A stretch of DNA of 12,950 nucleotides from Porogramme epimiltina (GCA_900155495.1 FTLJ01000386.1:7252-20201); one strand, 5' to 3'; counted from the first letter of the stretch, positions 1 through 10,323 are shown. Notes: generated by a model from the letters alone, not told the origin. Translations and numbers: made by a program.

Positions 1-667
1 AACGGCACCCTATCGCTGAGAACTTGATCAAACTTGGTCATTTACCACGTGCACGGTCGTAGCAGGCTGGCGCTCCTTCTGAGTGCATACGATTGCTTCA
101 GTACCTTCTGTTACCTGTGTCGCTAAGTGGGAGCCGCGCGGGACAACGAGTGAATATGGGCATAGAAAGCAGAGATATGCCAGAGCCACTGATGTCCTGA
201 GCGAGTCAGCTGGATCGAATAGATTGGGGAACGTTTAGGCGCTCAAAGGAAGACCTCCGTCGGGATAGACGTGGTGGGCGTGGCGGGGNNTCTCTCCCCG
301 TGCGGCCCCATCCCACTCAGCCATGCTCACGCTCACAATTTGCAGCCCCTGGTGCGGCTTGCGGCTTACCTGTGGCGTTTGCCATCCGAGGCGGCGAAGG
401 ACGGCGACGGTGCCAGAGAAAGATGCGATCGGGCCACGAGGGTCCAGGCTGACGCGTCCGCTGAGCAAGGGACATACGCACGCCATGGGCAACCCTGCAG
501 TGCGCCCTATTCAACCCAATCGCCCGCCTCATGACCTGCCGGCGTCCCTTCCACCTGTTATCGGCTCCTGTGAGGTCAAGAAGCCTAGGTGTTCTCCGGG
601 CCGCTGCCCTCCGCCTGCCCCGCCCGTTCACTCGTCACAGAAGCCGGCACTTCCCTCGGCCTGCGCC
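1..667. other. Intergenic, no gene recognised
   Basis: Open frames occur on both strands here, but none gives a recognisable domain, a signal peptide or a convincing exon-intron pattern. They are what GC-rich sequence yields by chance. Two undetermined bases lie at 289-290. The 3' part would contain the former promoter of the ECM4-like relic that begins at 668, but I see no clear TATA box or other element. Confidence 0.5.
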
Positions 668-1745
668 ATGAGCCAACGCGACGCCTCCCAGTCCAGCAAG
701 AGCGTCTCCAAGTCAGACGGCTGCTTGAACCGCAAGCTACCGTCCTTCGGGGGTTTCACTGACGATGACGGGCAGCTCGCTCCCGAGAAAGGTGCGCCGC
801 ATGCATATATGCGCATACACCCAGACCCAACGCTCTCCCGTAAACAGGCCAGTACCTCTATGTCTCTTAGGCGTGCCCATAGTTCCCTCGCACCTTCGCT
901 CCCGAGACGCGCCCGATGCGTGCTTCTTCCCGCGCGGGCCACGCGCACCTTGATCACCGTAGGCTCAAGGGCCTAGAGGACCTCGCCGGTCCGCCTGCCC
1001 GTGTCCGCGCCCGCTCCACAGAACGTCCCTGACACCGAAGGCGGTCCACGAATGACAGTCGTGTCCTCGCCCATGGGCAACGTAGGCTGGCCGGTCCCCA
1101 CCGCCAACTCCTTCCCCGACGCGGACGCGGACCCCCTCCACGGCGCGCAGCACGTCAATGGCTTCTGCACCAAGACGAGCTCCGAGTGCGAGGGCCGGTG
1201 GGGTTGTGTCTTGAGACGCGTAGCTGTCTCTCCGTCCCTCTGCGCCCCGTGCTGACAGCCCCCCGCCGCGCGGGCGGGGTGCACAACGGCGGGTTCGCCA
1301 CGTCGCACCATGCGCACTAGGCTGCTGTCGCACTGCTCTTCGTGTCCCTAGACCACCTCGAGCAGATCCCTGCGGGCAAGGACTTCCTCGTATGCGGCCG
1401 CCCCACCAAGGCGGACGTGCGCCTCGAGTGCAACCTCCGCACCACCCGCAGCGGCCGCCCCGCGATTGGCCTGTGAGTATCGCGGTTCTCCTCTGTGTGT
1501 CATGTGGGTTGCGGGCGAGAATGCGCCGACGCGCGCGTGCGCACGCCGCGCTGCAGGTGGCTGCGGAAGCTGTACTGGACCAACGACATGTTCTCGTCGA
1601 TGTGCAGCTTCAAGACCCTCTATTACTGGTCGCGTCCCTACGTACGCCCCCATCCTCATTATGCATGGCTGAAGGGCAACTGACCCATCCTTTGGGCTTG
1701 CAGATCAGCCGGCGGTGCGACGCCTCAAACGAGGATACGAGCTAG
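668..1745 (+). pseudogene. Relic of ECM4-like glutathionyl-hydroquinone reductase (omega-class-like GST)
   Basis: Living members are cytosolic thiol transferases that reduce glutathionyl-hydroquinones using a Cys in a CPWA motif. The relic is collinear with the family. ATG at 668 opens an exon with VSKSDGCLNRK and QLAPEKG. An intron-like 792-847 joins in frame to QYLYVS-stop-ACP-stop (848-882). ATRTLIT lies at 938-958. RLKGLEDL (961-981) is in another frame. VGWP, NSFPDADADPLHGAQHV follow (1052-1195). NGGFATS, LDHLEQI, GKDFLVCGRPTKADVRL, CNLRTTRSGRPAIGL run from 1285 to 1472. Intron-like 1473-1556 joins in frame to WLRKLYW and YYWSRPY. A further intron-like 1642-1703 precedes the last piece. 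The family region between the GRFTVPVLWD segment and the domain linker is missing, as is the stretch after ADVRL. Stops lie at 868-870, 880-882 and near 1318. Identification rests on motif memory and order of blocks. The exact 3' end is uncertain. Confidence 0.85.
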
Positions 1746-1759
1746 CCGGGGCTCGAGCG

Positions 1760-2860
1760 CGCCGCGCCGACCGACGGCCGCGCTGCTCCCCGTCTCCGCT
1801 CTGCTCGCGCGCGCGGCGTTCCGGGTGGAGCCAGACGTGGGCGTGGACCAACTGACACACCAACACCAACACACTACAAACGCGCGGGTCAGCGATCCTC
1901 ACTGCAAGTGCCGAGGAGCGCATACAGGACTCACCTCAGAAGTCGCCGCGCTCGCGCGAGTGAGGGTCGTGCTGCCGCCCAATCCCGTGGGCGTGGTCGA
2001 CGCGGGCGCGAGGCCGTTCACGGGCGACGTGGCGGACACGGATTAAGACGCCGCGGGCGCGCGGTGTGCAAGCGGGGTTACGGGCTGGCTCCAGTGGAAC
2101 GTATAGGTACCGTATACGCTCATCGCGTGCCGGTGTAGCGCGCGGAGCAGAATAGAGCGAGGGGGGCGCGCACCTCGCCGTCGTCGCGCGGGCGCTAGTT
2201 GAACGCGTGCCCGCGGAATAGCCGCGCGCTATTTTCTGCGCGCAGCCGACGACATCGTAGACGTGCTGGCAGAGCCGCGGCGCGCATAAGCCATCCTTCC
2301 ACGCGTGGATGCAGAACCCGCTGTATGCGATGAATCCCTGCGCAACGCGAGGGACGGTCGGGGGTGAGCACGGGCGGACGCAAATGGATGTTGTAGGGGG
2401 TGCTCACCGTCCGCTCGTGCGTCCCCAGGAGCTCGCCTCGCGTGCTCGAGAAGACGGGCCCGCCGATCGCGTTGCGTGCCGGTGGGTGGATAAACTTCGA
2501 ACTGGAAGAGCGCGCGGAGGCGTGCCACATTATCGCAGAGCACAAGGCCCCGCCCGCGCCCCCCCGGCCGAACAGTCGAGGGAGAGCGCGCGCGCGCTGT
2601 TCACACTGTTCCTGTCCGCGTCGTGTGGGTCGAGCTCGCCGCCCTTGTCGCCCTTCGGGATGTCCACCTTCGCGAGGTTCCCGACGCCCGTCACTTGCAC
2701 GTAGTAGAGCATCTGCACAACGTACGCGCCGGCGATCGCGCCGCTCGTGATGACGCGCGTTCCGCGCCCGGGCTGCGTTCACTGCGCGGCCTCAACGTGC
2801 TCCGTGTCCCCTATCGCGGAGCACGCGCCTGGCTTCGGGGGTGAGAAGATGCACCACCTC
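1760..2860 (-). pseudogene. Relic of secreted 'macrophage-activating glycoprotein'-type gene
   Basis: Read on the minus strand, blocks occur in family order. CIFSPPKPGACSAIGDTE (about 2853-2800) is followed by TQPGRGTRVITSGAIAGAY and VQMLYYVQVTGVGNLAKVD, then IPKGDKGGELDPHDADRNS (to about 2610). After degenerate sequence comes NAIGGPVFSS with GELLGTHERT. An intron-like 2407-2338 (GTGAGC to GCGCAG) joins in frame to GFIAYSGFCIHAWKDGLC, then CQHVYDVVGC and YSAGT. Next is VYGTYTFHW with a Ser/Thr-rich tail, intron-like 1934-1874 (GTGAGT, TTTGTAG, CTGAC branch) and a last tail piece. These proteins are annotated in many Agaricomycetes as cysteine-rich secreted glycoproteins with a Ser/Thr-rich, possibly GPI-linked C-terminus; their role is unknown. 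Damage: TGA at 2781-2779 where the family has Cys, TAA at 2045-2043, degenerate joins and no recognisable start or signal peptide. It is convergent with the ECM4-like relic. The assignment rests on memory of the family. Confidence 0.78.
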
Positions 2861-3650
2861 CCAATTGAGATCACTACGGGGAATAAGTGTCAGACAAGGA
2901 GGGGCGGACGCTGCTTAGTTATGGGGAGGCGGCACGACGTACCGTGGATGTTCTGGCATATCGGGTTCTAGTCGGTCCTGTCACCACGGACCACTAGCTA
3001 TCAATTATACCACTGCGCACCCAGCTCAGGCCCTCAGCTCCGTTTCCCGCAACCGTTTCCGCACACTGGACATCTCCCCCTTGCGGTCTAGACACACCGC
3101 GCTCGAGCGTTGTCAATGCTAGCGTACTGCTTCGTCGCTGCGCCCCTCGTGTGGCGCGAGCGGCGAATACCGCGCCGCACGTACGGTCGACCGCCGGATA
3201 TTGAGGCTGGTTGGTCTCGATCCGCGAGCGGTAGTGTGCGTCTTCAGCGGTGTGGCAGCGCTGCACGCGCGCCGCAGCAGACGAGGGCATCTGGCCGACG
3301 TGCGCCCGCATGGCCACTTCAGCGAGTTCGATCAGGCCCCGGTAGCAGACTGCTGTTGTCGCGGGCGAAGGCGAGATGAGCGGTCATGTAAATGCAATGA
3401 GAGAGAAGCAGACTTACCGTACCCGAAAGAGACAACGTTCAACTTGCTTGCTTATAAAAGCAGCACGCTTCGTACCAGCCCCAGACATAGAAGCAGGGCC
3501 AAAAGGAGAGCTGAGGTCTATTGGTGGGGCAAGCGAAGCAGGGACCGAGCACAGGGAGATGTTGTCCGAGTCCGACCCCAGGCTCGGTCGACGGGCTTGC
3601 TTACGGGCAGAGGGCAACGCCGGATCCCGATGATCTCCCAGACGCCGGCG
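2861..3650. other. Intergenic or unrecognisable decayed sequence
   Basis: No gene recognised. It should contain the lost 5' part of the glycoprotein relic near 2861-2960, but nothing there reads as a signal peptide. On the minus strand an intron-like GTAAGT...ACAG element (about 3415-3350) separates short open stretches, which hints at another eroded exon pair without an identifiable product. A TATAAAAG sequence lies at 3453-3460 (+), with no credible gene downstream. Confidence 0.4.
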
Positions 3651-4270
3651 CGGCATCTCTCCGGATGATCCGCGGTCCAGGCACCCCGCGCGCCTCTGCA
3701 GCCGCCCACCAGCCGCAGCTTCGCGCCCCTTCCTCCTCGACTTGCCATCCGATCTCCTGCTTCGTCTTCCAAGCCCCGCGCGCCCTCCGTCTCAAGCGGA
3801 CACGCCCTGCCGTCATGCCTACCCCCACTGTCCTGCTCGCCTCCTCCGCGCCGTGTATGTCTCAAGCTCCCACCGCCCTCTCGGCGCTTTCCAGCCCCGG
3901 CCTCTCCTCAGCTCTCTTCGGCTGGGGGCCCGATCAGCCCCGCCGTGCCCGCCCGCCTTCTCCCCTGCTCCCCACCCTTGGAGCTGCTTCCACGCAGCAG
4001 ACGTCCCCGATCGCAGCGGTCACGGCCCGTCTGTCCGCCCAGCCCCCGCCATCTGTGTATATGCGCTGCTGCACTGCTGCTTCTAGGGTCCCGATCTCCC
4101 ACACGCGCGGACGTGTCTCGCTCCACACAGGCGTGCGTCAGCTAGTCAGCATTCGCTCTCCGCTGCTCCATAGGTTCACGTCCGCCTGGCTGCCCCTATA
4201 CACAAAATGGGTGCCCATCGCTGTTTCTCCGTCCCTCAGTGCATCTGTCCCTTCCAGCGCACCCTAAGCC
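3651..4270. other. Pyrimidine-rich stretch without credible gene
   Basis: The + strand is dominated by C and T with many CTCC, CCCC and TCTCC runs. A + strand frame stays open from 3521 to 4267 (248 codons), but the predicted chain is a low-complexity Ser/Pro/Ala/Leu mixture with no domain, and other frames are open over much of the same stretch. I take this as a composition effect, not a gene. Confidence 0.5.
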
Positions 4271-4980
4271 AATTATGTTTCCTTCTCCCTTTGTCCCGAC
4301 GACACCCCCATACCATACCGTTTCCGGAATTATGCCCTCTGCGGTGTCATAGTTGTCATACTCTATAGTGATCTCACGTTGCAGTTACGCCTCATAGTAG
4401 ATTAACGCACAGCTATACCCCACCCGCCCCCTATACCCCTACAATGCAGTATTGTATCGGCCTCTTACACGCGGGTCAACTTGGTAAGTGATGCGAGTTG
4501 ATTAGAATGATGTCCGCGTAGGACCACTCTGACTCGAATCTTTCATAGACACCCCTGCGCATATGCTCGACTCTGTAATGCTTACAACTCTCGCTCAGTA
4601 TTCCTTGTTTGTGCCACCCCACCTGGATGTACGCCCATCGAATGCCTCAGTCGTCCCTCCGACTTGATAACGCCTGCTGTAATATGTACCGCCTACTACA
4701 ACCAGACTATGAGTTCTATTTAGCATCAGTCTAGTCCCATGTGCTCCACTGCGAGTGAGGCACGGTAGTGTCAATTATTATGATTACAGATATATGCAAA
4801 GGCACAGCCTGACGGCATGCTACACCTCAGCCAACAAGGCATTTGTTGTATAGTACGGGTATGTATGTTCAGCGATAGCAATGTTACACGCGATGAAGTA
4901 CGCCTCCGTATGAGAGCTCGCACACAATGGCGAGGAACAGGCACCCCTGATAGTGCACAAGGAATGACAATCGTAAAAAG
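4271..4980. other. Intergenic, downstream of the NLR gene
   Basis: Base composition becomes clearly more balanced here. No open frame of note lies on either strand and I see no RNA gene. The part next to 4980 would hold the 3' untranslated region and polyadenylation site of the minus-strand NLR gene. The minus strand reads AATCATAATAATTG near 4790-4775, which could serve as an A-rich polyadenylation element, but this is a guess. Confidence 0.45.
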
Positions 4981-7900
4981 CTAAACTACAGCGGCGGAAT
5001 AGGCTTGAGGTAACGTTTGAGGCTCGGGTTTGCCAAACATGTCGACGACGACAAGCCGCCCTTCATTCGTAGCGAACGCAATCCATTCTCCCCTGACATC
5101 CCACCCTCCCGGAGCACGTACGTACCCAACTTTCATGGGCTGGTATCGATACACTGGCGGGAGCCAGAATGCTCGTCGAGGTTCTTCCCCGCAACCCCGG
5201 CGCCAAATCCAGCCATCAGTGAGGAGGTAGTTGGGGTGTAGATGAGAGTCGGTGGATCCAGGGCCTGGTTGTGGAGCAGCGCCGTGCTGCGCGACGAGTG
5301 GCCAGTGCTCTCGGTTCGTGATCAGTGCGAAGGAGGCATTGGTGGTGACAGCGCGCCCATCAGCGGAGAAACGGATCCGCTCGACTCCAACACCGGCCAT
5401 TTCCGGACTGAGTTCGGTGAGCAGATGGAGAACGCCCCTGCTCGGTTCAGGGATCCCATCGTCGTTTCTTCTTCCAGTCTCCGAGTCTGACTGGTGTGAA
5501 GGAGAGAAAGCCCAGAGGGAGATCTGGCCGAGTGCGCTTGACCCAACCACGCGGGAACTGTCGGACGAGAATGCGAGGGCGACAAGAGCATGGTGATGGT
5601 TCATCTCCCATGCCGTGGTATTTGATGCAAGGTCGTAGAGACGCAGCGTCGGATGACCGTCGATGTACCTGTCCAGCAGTCCATGGGGTGCTCGTACTTC
5701 TTGAGTATCCGAGATGGGAGTATCGATGGGCGCAGGAGCCATTACTGAGACGAGAAGGTATCTCCCGCACGGCGAAACGATGAGCCCACAAAGAGTGGGC
5801 ACTTCTCCTATGGCGAGCACTCCCTCTATTCCCGTTGTCGCATCCCAGAGCCGGACGTTCCCATCATGGGAGCCAGAGATGATGTTTCGTGAGTCCTTGG
5901 TAAATGCAACCGGAAGTACGCTCCTTTGATGTCCACTGAATACTGAGGTAAATGAGTCTTGTATGGTGCCGTATCCAACGATGGAGTGGTCTGTATGCCC
6001 AGACAGTGCGAGCCGCATCCCGTCCGGAGACCACGTCAGAGACACGAGGCCGGGATTGAGGGTGCCGGGGTGCGGGTGGACCATCTTGCTGACTATCTTC
6101 CGTGAGGGGACGTCCCAGAGCTCCACCGTCCCGTCTTCAACCACCACCCCAAGCTGATCCCCGTCCCGAGGTGAAAACGCAACAGCCAATACCCTCGACG
6201 ACGACCGCCCATCGCCCGCTCCACTGTCGTCGGAGCCTGAGCCCGCACTCGTACGCATCACCCCCACGTCCCACGACCGCACCGTTCCCCGGTCGTGGGC
6301 GGAGACGAGTTGCGGGCCGTCGGGGGAAAACCGCAATCCATTGATGCGTTCTCCTCGAATCTCCTCGCGCTCCCCGACCCACTCCCCCGTCCCAACATCC
6401 CACAGCCTGATCCACAATCCCTCACCGAGATCGCACCCGACAGCGAGGGTGCGGCCGTCAGGAGAGAAGTCGAGCCCCGAAACGTCGCCCTCCACAGGCA
6501 GCGTCTTGAGGCGATAGGGATGGGATGGATCTTCGATGGACCACAGAACGAGCTCGTTCTCGCATCCGCACGCGATCGTCTTGTCGTCTGTGGAGATGGC
6601 GACTCTCAGGATTTGAGTGTCACGTTTGAGCGTGTGCAGATTAGTGGAGTCGGATACCGTCCAAACTCTGCAGGTCTTGTCACCGCTTCCGGAGACTAAA
6701 AGTGACCCACTGCGGGAGAAGGCGAGAGAGTATATGATGCGCCGATGTCCTTCCAGGACCCTGCTCGTCTTCAGCTCTCCTGAACCGACATCCCATAGCA
6801 CAATTTTCTTATCTTTAGAGCAGGATGCCGCAAGGCCTTTCTGAAGAGAGTAGGTCACTGTGCGAACGCGCATGGAGTGGGCCTTCTGAGACGCGATTCG
6901 TTCGCCTGTCCGAGCGTCCCACAGCGATACCACCCCTTCCTCTGTCCCGCAAAGGATCTCCTTCCCATCCGGCGAGAACGCCACACTCACGACCCAGCTC
7001 TCCTCCTTCAGCACATGGAGCTGTGCCCCCGTCCGACGGTTCCATAGTCGGATGGTGAAGTCCTCGGAGGCAGAGGCGATGCGCTCGCCATCTGGGGAGT
7101 AGGCGACAGAGTGGGCGGCTGCTGTGTGACCCTCCATTGTGAGAGTGTTCGCGTTCCATCGGGACAGTTGGCCGATGTGGATACGGGGTGTGCCGGCAAG
7201 AACGGCAGAGTATGCGGTGCGGAGGGTGGAGCTCGAGGGGGAGGATGGAAGAGCGGATATGTAGACATGTCCGGCGGAGGATGAGATTGCGGGATAGCAG
7301 AGGTGCACCACACGCTTGCAATCGTTGAGCATCGCTATGGCGTTCGTCGGAGGCGCACCCAGTTTCTGAAAGCCAGTCGAAGAGCTAATGAGGATTCATC
7401 CTGAACGTGTGTCTATGACGTCACATACCTGGAGAGCAATCTGTGCATTCTCCAACGCATCAACAGCGCGGTCCATCTCCCCCATCAAGCTCGAGACTTC
7501 GAGCCAATGCAGGAGGTGTTCCTGAATGAACGTGGAGATCAGAGTGATTATGTCCTGCGTGATGTGTCCTTCACAGAGGTGGCTGGACCAATGTCGACAC
7601 GCGTACTGAATATGAACCGGGACCGAGGCCGCAAGACGGGAGGAGAGGTCCTCGATTTCAATGTTCGCCGCCCAGGGAGACGCGATGTTGCATGGATTTC
7701 TGCTGAGATTCGTGTTCATGATTTGCAAGCATTGTTCTGAAAGCAATGTGTGCTGCCGCTGCCGGTCGACGAGAATGTCGGTGCGGGTGCACGCAGATTC
7801 ATTGACAAGAAAGTCAGGGAAGGAAGGGTGAATGATGCGGATAACTGAGTCCGGCTGATCAAAGTCTGGCACCACCAGGATCGAGTGAAGGGGGCGTAGT

Positions 7901-10323
7901 GTACGTCGCACCATCCCTTGTTTCAGGCTGAGGAGATTCTCGAGATTCTGAGGGGAAAGCTGGTCCTTGAGCAGAACAATTGATCCGAGAACAGTCTTCA
8001 CTTGCAAAGCTTGCTGCGGATCATTGATGGCCTCCATCACTTGCAAGTACAGTCCGTATAAGTGAGCGGTGGGAGATATCACAGTAGCGCTGGAGACGGA
8101 GACGGAAGGGTTGTCGAGAAGTGCGTCAAGCTGGGCTTCTGGGTCGGCCGCGTAGAGGATGTACTTGAGGGCAGTAGAGATGTGGATGAAGAGACCACCA
8201 GACATATCGCGAAGTTGCAGTTGTTTCTCGGGGCCTGGCCATTTGGGATCGAATTCGCCTTCGTGATGCTCCAGGAACTCTAAGAGCTTGGCTTCCAGGT
8301 AAATCGTAATATCACGAAGGGCAACGTCCGGCGGTATCGAAGACAGTCGGAAATCGTAGGTATGCTTGAGTAGTGTTTTTCCTCTGAATCCCGTCGTGAT
8401 TTGAGCTTCCGGACGACTTGTAACGATAAATCTAAGGGGCCCGAGGCTATGGGAATGAAGAGAGAGGGCGTGGACGATAGTCGACACGGGCTGATCGTCC
8501 TTGCATTCATCGAGGGCGTCAATGACAATCACGTTTGGCTGAAGGGAGTCTCCACTGGTTGAGGTGCAGGAGGTGAGCGGCTCTATGATCAGCTTCTCAA
8601 GCTGGCGTGACGGAAGGGAGAGATGAATGTCCGGGTTGGCCTTCACAGCTTCCTGCATTGCCGTTTTGAATGCGGGTGGAGTGGCAGGGTGAAGCACGAG
8701 GTGTAGGGCAATGGTGGGAAATATGAGCTGGACGTTGTTGCGGTCACCAAATCGGGCACAGAAGAAGCTTGCGCCAAGACAGCCCAAACGGTCACACCAC
8801 TGCGCGATTGTCTGGGCCAGTGTGGATTTCCCCGTCCCCGGCAACCCGTTCAGCCATAGGATATGAAGATCGGGCGGGATCTTGAACATGGGTGAAGAGT
8901 CCTCTACCGTAACGAACACTTTCTTAGGGACGATCCAGTGGTACACGGCGGAGAGAACTTCTACGCGTGTCGTCCCTAGACATTCCTCGCGCCCTGCGCT
9001 CGTGTCGAATCGGGCATCGGCGGCGTACCGGAGACGGATTTCTAGTGCACTACGTCAATGGTGTTGGAGGATGACGAGATAGACCATCGAGGAACTTACC
9101 CAAGCTAAACATTGTTTGTTGGATCGCTTCGCGGGTGAGCTTCCCCTCTTGCTTGATGTCTTGGCTGATCTCGGCGCGGGTGTGGGCTCCTTCACGACGA
9201 ATCTCGTCGACCACAACGTCGAGCTTGCTATGAACTTCAACAACTGAGACATGTACGTCCTATGTGCTCCCCACTGTCATCAACTAGTGGCCCTTCCGAA
9301 AGATGAAAGTCTTACATCAACAGCAATTTGTACCAGCAAGCTCGTGGCAACCTGAGGACGTGGTCAGTATCGCACCCCTTATCGATTTGCGCGACAACTG
9401 CAACGTACCATAAGATTGTCCAGATACCATGTTAGAGTCTTCACGTAGTGATCCAGTTCCTCTGCTATTTTGTCCGCACGTAGGGTCTGAGATGCCCCCC
9501 GTATGAGCTTCTTCGTCCCCGTGTCCTTTTCGTCCCCTTGGAGTTTTTCCACTGCAGTTGTGACACTTTGCACTTTCCTAAGTACATGTTTGATATGTCA
9601 GTATACACGATGATATGGGTGTGGATAGCCTGAGTTTGGGCGAATATGCACACGTACTCGCTGAAGATGTGCAGCTGTTCCTTTAGTGTTCGCGGACAGG
9701 GCCTATCTTTCGGAATTACGGACTCGACCATAGCGTTCAGAGATTCGACGTGTTTCCGTAGCATGGACATAGATTCCCAATTAGAAGCATATTTCTGTAA
9801 TACCCGCACGACGTGTGCGTATGGTGCGGCAACGATCAGACGTCGAAGCTCCTACGGCGGACCATAAACGGGCTCTCGAATGCAAACGACATACCTCGTA
9901 AGCCTCCACAACAGTTTTGAGAGCCTTCACCGCACCGGGAAGAAATGGAACCCCATCGGATAGCGACTCCGTAATGTCGAGGGCTAGGCGCACCGCACCA
10001 GTGACCATATCTCCTATGTTCGAGTCGCTCTTTGTAGTTGTCTGCGGATGACCTTCAGGCCCGTGTCCTTGTTGAGCGGACGTAGCATCCGTGGTAGCTG
10101 AATTGTCTTCTGTGGGGGCTTGTGGGGTGTGTATGGATATCTCTGCTGGCCGTGACGACATGTGTTCATGCGCTTGTTGAGAGACGGGCCGTGACGGGAT
10201 GGTGTCTGTCTCTGTGGTAGGTAGCGGCACAGACGCAGATCGATGTACTTGTTCCTGGGGTCGCGGCTCTTGGGTGGGCGTACGCCCTCTGAGCTTATGC
10301 CACTTTGCGCGGATCTTCCGCAT
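4981..10323 (-). CDS. NLR (STAND) protein: helical N-domain, NACHT, double WD40 propeller
   Basis: Reconstructed exons: 10323-9895, 9794-9658, 9577-9409, 9351-9316, 9259-9100, 9041-7429, 7365-4981. All joins keep frame, giving 4929 nt and 1642 residues. Introns of 100, 80, 57, 56, 58 and 63 nt all have GT-AG ends; several show CTGAC/TTGAC branch sites. Start: first ATG after an in-frame TAG.

Domains: basic N-terminus (1-14); disordered linker (15-100); helical domain with FLPGAVKALKTVVEAYE (about 105-257), like HeLo/MLKL-type bundles; coiled coil (258-310); GREECLGTTR (327-336); NACHT with Walker A GLPGTGKST (376-384), Walker B VIVIDALDEC (481-490) and RFIVTSRPE (514-522); ARC-like helices with GGLFIHISTA (592-601) and HPSFPDFL (715-722); about 13-14 WD40 repeats from about 925 to the end, closing with FWLPPVYR.

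Known: such proteins are NTP-driven switches in fungal immunity and incompatibility. Inferred: repeats sense a ligand, the NACHT oligomerises, the N-domain acts on membranes. GC is visibly lower than in the flanking relics. No break seen. Confidence 0.93.
9795..9894 (-). other. NLR intron 1, with an alternative in-frame acceptor
   Basis: The donor GTATGT follows codon 143. Two acceptors keep the frame. One is TTACAG ending at 9795 (100-nt intron), which gives AYE joined to KYASNWES. The other is CCGTAG ending at 9852 (43-nt intron), which adds 19 codons (ELRRLIVAAPYAHVVRVLQ) without a stop. I prefer the longer intron because the direct join gives a continuous helix resembling relatives and because 43 nt is near the lower limit for the phylum. 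Confidence 0.7.

Noticed and set aside
323..667. Upstream extension of the + strand frame that runs into the ECM4 relic
   Set aside because: Family homology begins only just after the ATG at 668; the preceding residues are Pro/Arg-rich and unlike any N-terminus of the family.
668..2860. RIP-type hypermutation as the cause of gene decay
   Set aside because: The relics remain GC-rich with abundant CpG, and much of the damage is frameshifts and deletions as well as point nonsense changes, so massive C-to-T conversion is not supported.
3453..3460. TATAAAAG as a promoter
   Set aside because: No credible coding sequence follows on the + strand.
3521..4267. 248-codon open frame on the + strand
   Set aside because: Low-complexity Ser/Pro/Ala/Leu composition, overlapping open frames on both strands, no domain and no conserved motif; explained by the pyrimidine-rich composition.
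9055..9252. Minus-strand frame reading LLKFIASSTLWSTRFVVKEPTP
   Set aside because: It is the wrong frame over NLR exon 5. The CATAG acceptor ending at 9260 restores a frame (VHSKLDVVVDEIRREG) that gives a coiled coil and joins correctly to the NACHT exon.
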